DNA of 13,282 nt from CAXRGH01 sp964230195 (lineage in GTDB: Bacteria; Pseudomonadota; Gammaproteobacteria; Enterobacterales; Alteromonadaceae), in the NCBI GenBank assembly GCA_964230195.1, contig CAXRGH010000209.1, positions 1 through 13,282 on the forward strand, given 5' to 3'. Under the pieces are notes generated by a model. That model was not told where the DNA came from, did not search any database, and saw only the letters and a list, made by a program, of their open reading frames with translations. This document shows, one piece after another, positions 6,270 through 13,282 of this stretch; the stretch's first letter is position 1; every line of letters begins with the position of its first letter. The translations under genes were made by a program, and so were the position numbers.

Positions 6270-8474
6270 ATGAAAATGTTAAAAAGTGGAATAGTCGCTT
6301 GTGCCATTTTGCTGATGAGTGCATGTGGTAGTGACGATAATGATCATTACAATTCTGGTGACGCAGGGTACGGGGATGGCACGACCGAAACGAAAAATAT
6401 AGCCGAGTTAGCATCCGCTACAGAAGACTTGACAACGTTAGTGACAGCGCTAGACGCCGCTGGTTTGGTGGATACATTAGCGGATGAATCATCGATGTTT
6501 ACTGTGTTTGCGCCAACGAATGCTGCCTTTGCCGCATTGCCGGATGGTGTGCTCGACGGCTTACTAGCTGACACAGACGCATTGAGCGGCGTACTGACTT
6601 ACCACGTGCTAGCAAGCAAGGTGGAAGCAGCAGGCGCAGTGGCGGCGGCAGGTTCTACCGTTGAGACCGTTAACGGAGCATCCATTGGCTTATCATTAGA
6701 TGGTTCCAATTTACTGGTCAATACAGCGACTGTTACCGTCACAGATGTTCAGGCATCAAACGGCGTTGTTCACATTATTGACGCTGTGTTACTGCCACCT
6801 GAAACAGCCACGCCAACCCAAACCATCGCTGACATTGCGATTGGGACAGATTCACTATCCACATTAGTTGATGCGCTGACTGCAGCGGACCTTGTCTCTG
6901 TGGTGAGTGATGAAACTGCTCAATTAACGGTGTTTGCTCCGACCAATGATGCCTTTGCAAAGATCGATGCTTCTTTGCTTGATGAAATATTAGCGGATAC
7001 CGACGTGTTGACTGCTATCTTGACGCAACATGTGGTTGAATCAAAAATTCCATCTATCAACGCATATGCCGCCAACGGTACATCGGTAACCACAGCGAGT
7101 GGAGCTTCTATCCCGGTGAAAATTAACAGCTCGACTGATACGTTAACCTTCGGTGGAGCAACGGTCACAATAGCAGACATTCAAGCCACAAACGGTGTGG
7201 TTCATGTGATTGATACGGTTGTGATAGCGGACGTCGAATTACCAGAGGTGCCTCAGACAATCACAAGTATAGCGAGCAGTAACGGTAGCTTTGACACCTT
7301 GACCGCTGCGTTGGAAGCAACCGGTTTAGACGCAGTATTGGACGACGCAAGCGCTTCTTTCACTGTATTTGCGCCAACTGATGATGCTTTTGATGCGCTA
7401 GAGGAGGGTGTACTTGAAGGTTTATTGGCTGATCCTGACGCCTTAAAAGAAATTCTGTTATATCACGTTGTGGCTGGGGACCCTGTGCTGTCGGATGCCG
7501 CTGTGAGTTTGGCTCAAGGAGAAAATAATGTGGTATCAACGGAAAATACGGCCGGTGATAGTTTTGCCCTCAGCGTTGTTGATGGTCGTTTGTTTGTTAA
7601 TACAGCTGAAGTGACTAGCGCGGATATTCAGGCAGAGAACGGTGTTATCCATGTGATCGACAAGGTGTTAATGCCAGTGTCGAGTGCTGACGGTAGCCAA
7701 ACCATTGCGGCCCTAGCGGGCGCCACTGATTCGCTTTCAACCTTAGTGACTGCGCTGACAGCAGCAAACCTAGTCGATACATTGAGCGATGAAGACGCAA
7801 CATTTACTGTGTTTGCCCCCACCAACGATGCGTTCGATAAAATTCCAGACGATACCCTTGCTGGACTTTTAGCCGATACTGATGCGCTTTCTACTGTTCT
7901 ACTACAGCACGTGGTTGCGAGCGAAATTGATTCAGTTAACGCTTTCGCTGCGTCAGGAAAACAAGTGACAACAGCGGCAGATAACACCTTGACAGTGCAG
8001 TTGATTGACTTTAAAAATGCAGCAAATGGCGACAATGATGCTGTGGCTTACGACGCGAGTAAAGGGATCTTAGTCGCGGGTAATGGTGATACCAATGCCG
8101 GGTTTGCGCTTTATGTATTTGATTCCGATTTAGGCTCAGATGGTAGTGAGTGTAACGATGCTTGCGCAACTGCATGGCCGCCGTTACTCGCCTCAGATGA
8201 GACAACCATGGCGAACATACCGGGACTCAGTACTGTTATACGAGATAATGGTGACAAGCAATTGGCTTATTTAGGTCGTCCGCTTTATTTCTACCAAAAT
8301 GACACGGTGGCAGGTGCAACTAACGGCGATGGCGTGAATGAGAAATGGTGGTTGGTTGAATTACCAGCTGTATCACTACAAGTGATGGGCAGTAATGTCA
8401 CGACATCAGACATCAAAGCGTCAAATGGCGTCGTACATTTGATAGACACAGTGATTGTGGAAGCCAACGATTAA
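6270..8474 (+). CDS. Four-domain fasciclin (FAS1) lipoprotein with a nested COG4315-like domain
   Basis: The product has 734 residues. Residues 1-18 are a lipoprotein signal peptide (two Met/Lys pairs, hydrophobic core, lipobox MSAC with lipidated C19). Residue +2 is Gly, so outer-membrane sorting is expected. After a short acidic linker come four FAS1 domains at about 43-176, 184-325, 329-470 and 477-734. Each shows the family signature FTVFAPTNxAF (LTVFAPTN in the second, FTVFAPTD in the third), a YHV/QHV segment, and a closing NGVVHxID or NGVIHVID. FAS1 domains generally mediate adhesion. The fourth domain is split: residues about 580-700 are foreign to FAS1 and carry YVFDSD (615-620), CNDACATAWPP (C628, C632) and YFYQND (673-678), which fit COG4315/Lipoprotein_15. 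The FAS1 end then resumes. The mature chain has no cysteines apart from C19, C628 and C632. It is acidic and rich in Ala, Asp, Thr and Val, as for an exported protein. Two terminators follow, so it is probably transcribed alone. Ligand and exact role are unknown. Confidence 0.9.
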   Translation: MKMLKSGIVACAILLMSACGSDDNDHYNSGDAGYGDGTTETKNIAELASATEDLTTLVTALDAAGLVDTLADESSMFTVFAPTNAAFAALPDGVLDGLLADTDALSGVLTYHVLASKVEAAGAVAAAGSTVETVNGASIGLSLDGSNLLVNTATVTVTDVQASNGVVHIIDAVLLPPETATPTQTIADIAIGTDSLSTLVDALTAADLVSVVSDETAQLTVFAPTNDAFAKIDASLLDEILADTDVLTAILTQHVVESKIPSINAYAANGTSVTTASGASIPVKINSSTDTLTFGGATVTIADIQATNGVVHVIDTVVIADVELPEVPQTITSIASSNGSFDTLTAALEATGLDAVLDDASASFTVFAPTDDAFDALEEGVLEGLLADPDALKEILLYHVVAGDPVLSDAAVSLAQGENNVVSTENTAGDSFALSVVDGRLFVNTAEVTSADIQAENGVIHVIDKVLMPVSSADGSQTIAALAGATDSLSTLVTALTAANLVDTLSDEDATFTVFAPTNDAFDKIPDDTLAGLLADTDALSTVLLQHVVASEIDSVNAFAASGKQVTTAADNTLTVQLIDFKNAANGDNDAVAYDASKGILVAGNGDTNAGFALYVFDSDLGSDGSECNDACATAWPPLLASDETTMANIPGLSTVIRDNGDKQLAYLGRPLYFYQNDTVAGATNGDGVNEKWWLVELPAVSLQVMGSNVTTSDIKASNGVVHLIDTVIVEAND
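6395..8471 (+). repeat. Four diverged coding repeats (FAS1 domains)
   Basis: Units begin near 6395, 6818, 7254 and 7699 and are roughly 420-440 bp apart. At protein level units 1 and 4 share LVTAL and LVDTL plus FTVFAPTN. Units 2 and 4 share TDSLSTLV, ALTAA and a following INA/VNA-VTTA stretch, and unit 3 is the most distant. The DNA copies differ at many third positions, so these are old duplications and not recent tandem copies. Confidence 0.8.
8007..8369 (+). other. COG4315/Lipoprotein_15-like segment inserted in the fourth FAS1 domain
   Basis: This in-frame segment codes for about 120 residues placed between the VTTAADNTLTVQL strand and the VSLQVMGSNVTTSDI strand of FAS1 domain 4. Those two strands are contiguous, or nearly so, in the other three copies. 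It holds two Yx(F/Y)xxD motifs, a CxxxC pair beside WPP, and a GRPLYFY stretch, matching what is known of COG4315 lipoproteins. Boundaries are approximate. Confidence 0.7.
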
Positions 8475-8493
8475 CCTAGGGGTTAGAAAGATG

Positions 8494-8527
8494 AGACGTG
8501 TTTGTTGAATTGCGCGTCTTGTTTTTT
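8494..8527 (+). terminator. Intrinsic terminator after the fasciclin gene
   Basis: AGACGTG at 8494-8500 pairs with CGCGTCT at 8513-8519 (one G-U pair, 12-nt loop), followed by TG and six T at 8522-8527. It starts 20 nt after the stop codon. Confidence 0.7.
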
Positions 8528-8538
8528 CGCTGGATTTT

Positions 8539-8579
8539 AAAAAGCCAAGCTTCGGTGTTTCCCAAAGCTTGGCTTTTTT
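8539..8579 (+). terminator. Strong, symmetrical intrinsic terminator
   Basis: A perfect 14-bp stem pairs 8539-8552 (five A then GCCAAGCTT) with 8565-8578, with a 12-nt loop and a run of six T at 8574-8579. The A tract on the left arm makes it able to work on both strands. It is the second terminator in series and separates the fasciclin gene from relA. Confidence 0.88.
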
Positions 8580-8661
8580 ACGATATCAACATTAATTTCA
8601 CGAGTAGGAGAAATTCTTTTGTGGAAATGCCGAGGAAAAATAAAGTGTTAGCTATGCTGTA

Positions 8662-8691
8662 TTGATGCGTACTCATAGAGTATTCTATACC
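8662..8691 (+). promoter_or_regulatory. Possible sigma70 promoter of relA
   Basis: TTGATG at 8662-8667 and TATACC at 8686-8691 each match four of six consensus bases, with an 18-nt spacer. They lie 37 nt before the relA start, downstream of the terminator pair, where a promoter is required. The match is moderate and seen by eye only. Confidence 0.25.
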
Positions 8692-8727
8692 ACAACACAA
8701 TGAATCGGTTTAACGGCAGGAGTTGTA

Positions 8728-10878
8728 ATGGAAGTCACCAAACGCGTAGATAGTCGAAAACTCACCTTTGACCAATGGATTGAAGCTATCTCCGTATCAC
8801 CTGATAGCGAGCAAAAAATACGTCAGTGGATGAAAGCGCCTGACTTCCTATTGGCAGAGGGACAGCACATGATTGAGGTGCTGCTTGATCTGCATATGGA
8901 CGACGCAACACTACTCGCCGCTTTCACATTACCATCCGTCATTGCTAATGCCCCTTCTGAAGAGCAACTGCTCAAACGCTATGGTACTGAAATAGTTGAA
9001 TTACAGAAAGCCGCAATGCGAATGGATGCTATTAAAGCGCTACAGGGTGGCTCAAAAAGCAAATTAGGTGAAGGCCAAGTTGATAATATTCGTCGGATGT
9101 TATTGGCGATGGTTGAAGATGTGCGAGCGGTTGTTCTCAAACTCGCTGAACGCTTGTGTAGTTTGCGCCATGCAAAACATATTGAAGAAGAAAGCCGAGT
9201 TTTGATTGCCCGTGAATGTGCCAGTATCTATGCACCATTAGCAAATCGATTAGGCATTGGTCAGTTAAAATGGGAATTGGAGGATTTGTCCTTTCGCTAC
9301 CTACATCCTGAGACTTACAAATCAATCGCCAGCTTGTTGGAACAAAAGCGCACTGAACGTGAGCGCTACATGGTCAACTTCGTAGCCGAACTTGGACAAT
9401 TAATAAAAGACGAATCCATTCGTGCTGATGTTCATGGCCGTCCAAAGCACATCTTCAGTATTTGGAAAAAGATGCAGAAGAAGCGTCTAACGTTTGATCA
9501 ATTGTTTGACATTAGAGCAGTACGTATTATCGCTGAGCGGTTACAGGATTGTTACGCTGCACTTGGCACTGTTCATGCGCATTGGAAGCATATTTCCAGT
9601 GAGTTTGATGATTACATAGCCACGCCAAAACCCAATGGTTACCAATCAATACATACCGTAGTACTTGGGCCTGAAGAGCGAACTATCGAGGTCCAAATTC
9701 GTACGGAACAAATGCACCAGGATGCTGAACTTGGGGTTGCCGCTCACTGGAAATACAAGGAAGGCGGTGGCACTCGGTCTGGTTCAGAAGATAAAATCAA
9801 TTGGTTGCGTAAAATATTACAGTGGCAAGAAGATATGTCGGATGCTGACGACGTTGTTGAAGAATTACGCAGCCAAGTATTTGATGATCGAGTTTATGTC
9901 TTTACGCCAAAAGGTGATGTGATTGATCTACCCGTGGGCTCCACACCATTAGACTTTGCTTATTATATTCACAGTAATGTTGGTCACACCTGCACTGGGG
10001 CAAAAGTGGGGGGACGTATCGTGCCACTCACCTATCAGCTCCGCAATGGCGATCAGGTGGATGTATTAAGAGGATCCAAGGCAAATCCAAGTAGAGACTG
10101 GATGAACCCATCCAGTGGTTACATTAACTCATCTCGGGCACGAGCCAAAATACAAACTTGGTTTAAACAACAAGACAAAGAGAAAAATCATCAAGCTGGA
10201 CGTGAATTGTTGGAAAGTGAATTACAAAGAGCACATCTTGATGGCAAAGATATTCATGAGGCGGTCGAAAAGTTTAACCTACATGCATTAGATGACCTTT
10301 ACACAGCGATTGGCGCGGGTGATGTAAGGATCAATCAAGTGATACATTTCTTACAACAAAAAAATGCCCCCAAGTCTGAGATCGATCCGCGCCTCAAGCA
10401 AAAAAAAGCACCGTCTGAGAGCAGTAAAGATGCTGTTGTAATCGAAGGCGTTGGTAATTTGATGAGCCAAATGGCGAAATGTTGCAATCCATTACCCGGT
10501 GATCAAATTCAAGGTTACATTACTGTGGGACGGGGAGTAAGCGTGCATCGTCAGGATTGTGAGCAACTTGAACATCTATCTCAACAACACCCTGAACGGT
10601 TAATCGATGTGGCGTGGACTTCTCAATTGAGAGGTGCGTTTGAAACACGAGTTCGGCTGATTGCCGTGGATCGGGATGGCCTAATGCGCGACCTCACAAC
10701 GGTGTTGGCAAACTACAAAGTGACATTATTAGGTGTTAATAGTATCTCAAATCGCAATGACAACACTGCTAAAGTCGAATTGAATATTGAGGTAAGAGAT
10801 TTGGAAACTTTATCAAAAACAATCCATCACTTGCGTACCGTTGATTCGGTGATGGAAGTGAAACGCGCTGATCACTAG
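8728..10878 (+). CDS. relA: GTP pyrophosphokinase RelA ((p)ppGpp synthetase I)
   Basis: Ribosome-associated enzyme that makes (p)ppGpp from ATP and GDP/GTP in response to uncharged tRNA. It has 716 residues (E. coli RelA has 744). The N-terminal hydrolase-like region lacks the HD pair, and KLAERL replaces the KLADRL of active hydrolases, so hydrolysis should be absent. The synthetase domain contains FDIRAVRI (F260, D261), EFDD at 292-295 (the acidic ExDD motif of monofunctional RelA, where SpoT/Rel has RxKD), PKPNGYQSIHT with Y305, and EVQIRT from E321. A TGS domain begins near 389 (VYVFTPKGD). The zinc-finger-like region has C585, C586, H607 and C611, and an ACT/RRM domain covers about 640-716. 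ATG at 8728 follows AGGAG by 5 nt. The usual gammaproteobacterial upstream neighbour rlmD is not present. mazG follows after 22 nt to its chosen start, which fits co-transcription. Confidence 0.97.
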   Translation: MEVTKRVDSRKLTFDQWIEAISVSPDSEQKIRQWMKAPDFLLAEGQHMIEVLLDLHMDDATLLAAFTLPSVIANAPSEEQLLKRYGTEIVELQKAAMRMDAIKALQGGSKSKLGEGQVDNIRRMLLAMVEDVRAVVLKLAERLCSLRHAKHIEEESRVLIARECASIYAPLANRLGIGQLKWELEDLSFRYLHPETYKSIASLLEQKRTERERYMVNFVAELGQLIKDESIRADVHGRPKHIFSIWKKMQKKRLTFDQLFDIRAVRIIAERLQDCYAALGTVHAHWKHISSEFDDYIATPKPNGYQSIHTVVLGPEERTIEVQIRTEQMHQDAELGVAAHWKYKEGGGTRSGSEDKINWLRKILQWQEDMSDADDVVEELRSQVFDDRVYVFTPKGDVIDLPVGSTPLDFAYYIHSNVGHTCTGAKVGGRIVPLTYQLRNGDQVDVLRGSKANPSRDWMNPSSGYINSSRARAKIQTWFKQQDKEKNHQAGRELLESELQRAHLDGKDIHEAVEKFNLHALDDLYTAIGAGDVRINQVIHFLQQKNAPKSEIDPRLKQKKAPSESSKDAVVIEGVGNLMSQMAKCCNPLPGDQIQGYITVGRGVSVHRQDCEQLEHLSQQHPERLIDVAWTSQLRGAFETRVRLIAVDRDGLMRDLTTVLANYKVTLLGVNSISNRNDNTAKVELNIEVRDLETLSKTIHHLRTVDSVMEVKRADH

Positions 10879-10900
10879 CGGTACTTGACTTGGAGTTATG

Positions 10901-11728
10901 ATGAGCGATCAAAGAGCAGATATGAAATTAGCAGGAGTTCAGCAACTGTTGTCAGTGATGGAAGCGTTGCGGGACCCGGTGACTGGATGTCCATGGGACC
11001 AAAAGCAAACGTTTGAATCCATTGTGCCGCATACTATTGAAGAGGCATATGAAGTGGCGGACGCCATCTTTCGAAATCATACTCAAGATATAAAAGAAGA
11101 ACTAGGTGATTTATTATTCCAAGTGGTGTTTTATGGGCAATTAGCCAAAGAGAATGGTGATTATCAGTTTGATGATATTGCTCAAGGGATGGCAGATAAA
11201 CTAATTCGCAGACATCCACATGTGTTTGGTGACGCTATTGGAGAGAGCTCGGATGAAGATTTGAATGCACAATGGGATGCCATCAAAAAGCAAGAAAAAG
11301 CCGCTCGCAAACACGTTCCTTTCGACGGTATCCTCAGTGACATCCCTCTTGGTATGGCACCACTAATTCGAGCTAATAAAATACAAAAAACATGTGCCAA
11401 GGTTGGTTTTGATTGGCCATCCGTTGAGCCGGTGGTTGAAAAGATCCAAGAAGAGATAGCGGAAGTCATCAATGCACACAAAACAACACCAAGGAATGCA
11501 GACCATGTTGAAGAAGAAGTCGGGGATTTATTATTTGCTGTGGTGAATTTGTCGCGACACTTGAACGTTAATCCAGAAATAGCGCTGCAGCAGGCAAATC
11601 AGAAATTTGAAAGACGTTTCAGTGGTATGGAGAGGTTAGCCACTGAGCGACAGATTGAATTTTCGACGCTTCCTTTGTTAGAGCAGGAACGCTTGTGGCA
11701 GTCAGTAAAATCTCAGGAAAAAGAGTAA
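10901..11728 (+). CDS. mazG: Nucleoside triphosphate pyrophosphohydrolase MazG
   Basis: Cytoplasmic all-alpha NTP pyrophosphohydrolase that converts (d)NTPs to NMPs plus pyrophosphate. E. coli MazG has been linked to house-cleaning and to lowering of (p)ppGpp. It has 275 residues with two MazG repeats. The first has the entry motif GCPWDQKQT, then EEAYE at 47-51 and EELGD at 66-70, the metal-binding ExxE/ExxD set. The second has EEIAEV and EEEVGDLLFAVVNLSRH. RANKIQKTCAKVGFDWP links the repeats, as in the full-length type. GGAG at 10892-10895 gives 5-nt spacing to ATG at 10901 and only 2 nt to ATG at 10898, so the second of the two adjacent ATGs is chosen. The toxin-antitoxin pair mazEF, which sits between relA and mazG in E. 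coli, is absent. Confidence 0.95.
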   Translation: MSDQRADMKLAGVQQLLSVMEALRDPVTGCPWDQKQTFESIVPHTIEEAYEVADAIFRNHTQDIKEELGDLLFQVVFYGQLAKENGDYQFDDIAQGMADKLIRRHPHVFGDAIGESSDEDLNAQWDAIKKQEKAARKHVPFDGILSDIPLGMAPLIRANKIQKTCAKVGFDWPSVEPVVEKIQEEIAEVINAHKTTPRNADHVEEEVGDLLFAVVNLSRHLNVNPEIALQQANQKFERRFSGMERLATERQIEFSTLPLLEQERLWQSVKSQEKE

Positions 11729-11894
11729 TGATGATGCTAGTCTGTATACACCCTCCATTCTTTCATGTAATGACTAAATCCTGATAAATAGTGTTGATTA
11801 TTTCTTTTTTGTATATTAATTTCGGAGCTGTTTTTTATCCTAAGACCCAAATGGCGGTCTCAATTATGCAAAGCAAAAGTAAAGGTTGTCTCCG
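11729..11894 (+). other. Intergenic region after mazG
   Basis: A 166-bp AT-rich gap holding no recognised gene. Around 11794-11820 there is a TTGATT followed by TATATTAAT, but the spacing (12-14 nt) is too short for a normal promoter. A small hairpin, AGACC pairing with GGTCT, lies at about 11843-11860. No clear terminator for mazG was found. Confidence 0.45.
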
Positions 11895-13282
11895 ATGATG
11901 AGAGCATGGGCAGGTGGACAAATTATCTCCCGTATTGTGCTAGTGATAACTATGCTTTCTATGCATTGGGCCCATGCAAGTAGCAGTGAAACGTCTCAAG
12001 CTCTTTCGTCACAGCAACTATCCCAGAGTGTTAAAGATCTACGTTCGCAGTATGAAACTGACATTTACAATGATCCCGCTGCCGTTGAAGCGTCTGCGCT
12101 ATCCCTGTTGAAAACCCAACAACAACTTCCTGTTGAATCACGCCAGTTATGGTTAGATGTGATGGCATATTACAGCGAATCTCTGATTATGCAGGGTAAG
12201 TTGGAGTTGTTGAATAAAACACTCAATCAACACCTGAAAGTCATCAACACCGCACAGCCTTCAGGGGCCCTGGCCATTTTGCTTAACGCAAGAGGTTATG
12301 CGTGTATGTATCTGTATGTGTGTGACCCTGAGCCGTGGTTGCTTCAAGCAATCCAAGTGGCTGACCAACAGAGCGCGATTGATCCCCTATTGACAGGCTA
12401 TTCTAACTTGTCGTCTTTTTATATTGATAACGACCGATTGGAGGAAGCGTTCAAATACTTATTGCTAGGGATCGGAGTCGCTAAGCGTAATGGAAAGGGT
12501 GATCATGAAGCAAACTTTTATGCTGCCATTGGTAATCTTTATCATCTACTTGGCGGTCGCGAGCAATCCCTCACTTACAATCAAAAAGCGGCTGATATGT
12601 TTGAATCACAAGGCTTGATTGAACAAGCCAATCGAGCAAAACTGATACTGATTGCAGAAAATATTGAAGATTACCCCGATGTTGCAGAAGGCTTGATTAG
12701 TGAAGTGATGAAGGCAACAAACGATCCCGCTGTCATCAGTATTTTGCGTGTCGACCAAGCAGACATAGAGTGGAAATATCACAAAAATTATGACAAAGCA
12801 TTCTCTTTATTTAGTAAAATAAGATCTTCGTTCTTTGAGGAGCTGCCACTACAGCAAGCGGTGGATTATGTCGCTCGATATGGAATCTTTTTGGTAAAGC
12901 AAAATAAAACCAATAAAGCAGAAGCGCTGTTGAAGGATTTGCTCCAACAAGAGTTGTCGCCGACAGCTGAATCCTTTGTTCAGACACATTCCAAACTCGG
13001 TTATCTGCGCTCGCTCATTTATGAAGAACAGGGGATGTACGAGGCGGCTTTTTATGCATTGCAATCTCACGTTGAGTCTGAAATCAATCGCTTCCAAGTA
13101 TCCAGCAGAGGAGAGTTCTCAAGCCGGCAACTCCTAATTGAACTTGAACGGATGAAATCCGAGCAACAAGCATTAACTAATTTAAATGTCATGCAAGGCG
13201 AGAATATTGAGGAGCAGCAGAAAACGTTAAAAGCTCAGCAATATATGGGGCTAGCGCTTGTAGTGTTACTAAGTGTGACTAT
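11895..13282 (+). CDS. Exported TPR sensor protein with coiled coil and membrane segment, 3' end cut by window
   Basis: The frame is open from ATG at 11895 to the window end (462 complete codons). AAGG lies about 9 nt before the start. The N terminus has a signal peptide ending near HWAHA, so the next 400 or so residues should be periplasmic. They are helical, with TPR-like pairs at about 165-200, 205-245, 320-352 and 364-396; recognisable pieces are LSSFYIDNDRLEEAFKYL, IGNLYHLLGGREQSL and LIYEEQGMYEAAFYAL. From about 400 to 448 the chain is rich in Glu, Gln, Leu and Lys, typical of a coiled coil, followed by YMGLALVVLLSVT, the start of a transmembrane helix. Signal peptide, TPR array, coiled coil and membrane helix in this order are common in membrane-bound diguanylate cyclases (GGDEF) and some histidine kinases of marine gammaproteobacteria. 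The output domain is outside the window, so its type is not shown. Confidence 0.8.
   Translation, partial: MMRAWAGGQIISRIVLVITMLSMHWAHASSSETSQALSSQQLSQSVKDLRSQYETDIYNDPAAVEASALSLLKTQQQLPVESRQLWLDVMAYYSESLIMQGKLELLNKTLNQHLKVINTAQPSGALAILLNARGYACMYLYVCDPEPWLLQAIQVADQQSAIDPLLTGYSNLSSFYIDNDRLEEAFKYLLLGIGVAKRNGKGDHEANFYAAIGNLYHLLGGREQSLTYNQKAADMFESQGLIEQANRAKLILIAENIEDYPDVAEGLISEVMKATNDPAVISILRVDQADIEWKYHKNYDKAFSLFSKIRSSFFEELPLQQAVDYVARYGIFLVKQNKTNKAEALLKDLLQQELSPTAESFVQTHSKLGYLRSLIYEEQGMYEAAFYALQSHVESEINRFQVSSRGEFSSRQLLIELERMKSEQQALTNLNVMQGENIEEQQKTLKAQQYMGLALVVLLSVT

Noticed and set aside
7628..8035. A 135-codon open frame on the minus strand inside the fasciclin gene.
   Set aside because: It is antisense to a well-supported gene with repeats and rich in Ser/Ala/Val from complementary codons; no start signal or known family.
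11838..11894. Possible cyclic-di-GMP (GEMM) riboswitch upstream of the TPR sensor gene, suggested by a GCAAAGC word and a small hairpin.
   Set aside because: The surrounding conserved stems of the GEMM-I motif, including the second helix before the start codon, are not visible, and one short word is not enough.

Overview
This window comes from a gammaproteobacterium, probably a marine or salt-exposed one, possibly of the Alteromonadales. The lineage is inferred. The support is a RelA and MazG pair close to the Escherichia coli type, a long Mrp/ApbC protein with an N-terminal domain, a compatible-solute operon for glucosylglycerate, and moderate GC content. No rRNA, tRNA, CRISPR array, insertion sequence or phage gene was recognised.

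Positions 1-4717 (+) hold a tightly packed four-gene operon: a D-glycerate kinase (5' end outside the window), a HAD-family glucosyl/mannosyl-3-phosphoglycerate phosphatase, glucosyl-3-phosphoglycerate synthase (GpgS, GT81) and a GH13_18 sucrose-phosphorylase-like enzyme best read as glucosylglycerate phosphorylase. Together they form a closed cycle. GpgS joins NDP-glucose to 3-phosphoglycerate, and the phosphatase releases glucosylglycerate. The phosphorylase splits that into glucose-1-phosphate and glycerate, and the kinase returns glycerate to the phosphoglycerate pool. The last two junctions are stop/start overlaps of 8 and 10 nt, which suggests translational coupling.

Positions 4718-4798 are a short convergent gap with two hairpins. 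Positions 4799-5884 (-) encode the Fe-S cluster carrier ATPase Mrp/ApbC. Positions 5885-6269 are an AT-rich gap of 385 bp between divergent genes, with no confident promoter or RNA.

Positions 6270-8474 (+) encode a 734-residue predicted outer-membrane lipoprotein made of four fasciclin (FAS1) domains. The fourth FAS1 domain is interrupted by a segment of about 120 residues that looks like the COG4315/Lipoprotein_15 family (two Yx(F/W/Y)xxD motifs and a CxxxC pair). This nested architecture is the most unusual feature of the window. Two strong terminators follow.

Positions 8728-11728 (+) carry relA (monofunctional (p)ppGpp synthetase) and mazG (NTP pyrophosphohydrolase), a stringent-response pair with 22 nt between them. 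From 11895 to the window end runs an exported TPR protein with a coiled coil and the start of a membrane segment. It is the sensor half of a signalling protein whose output domain lies beyond the window.
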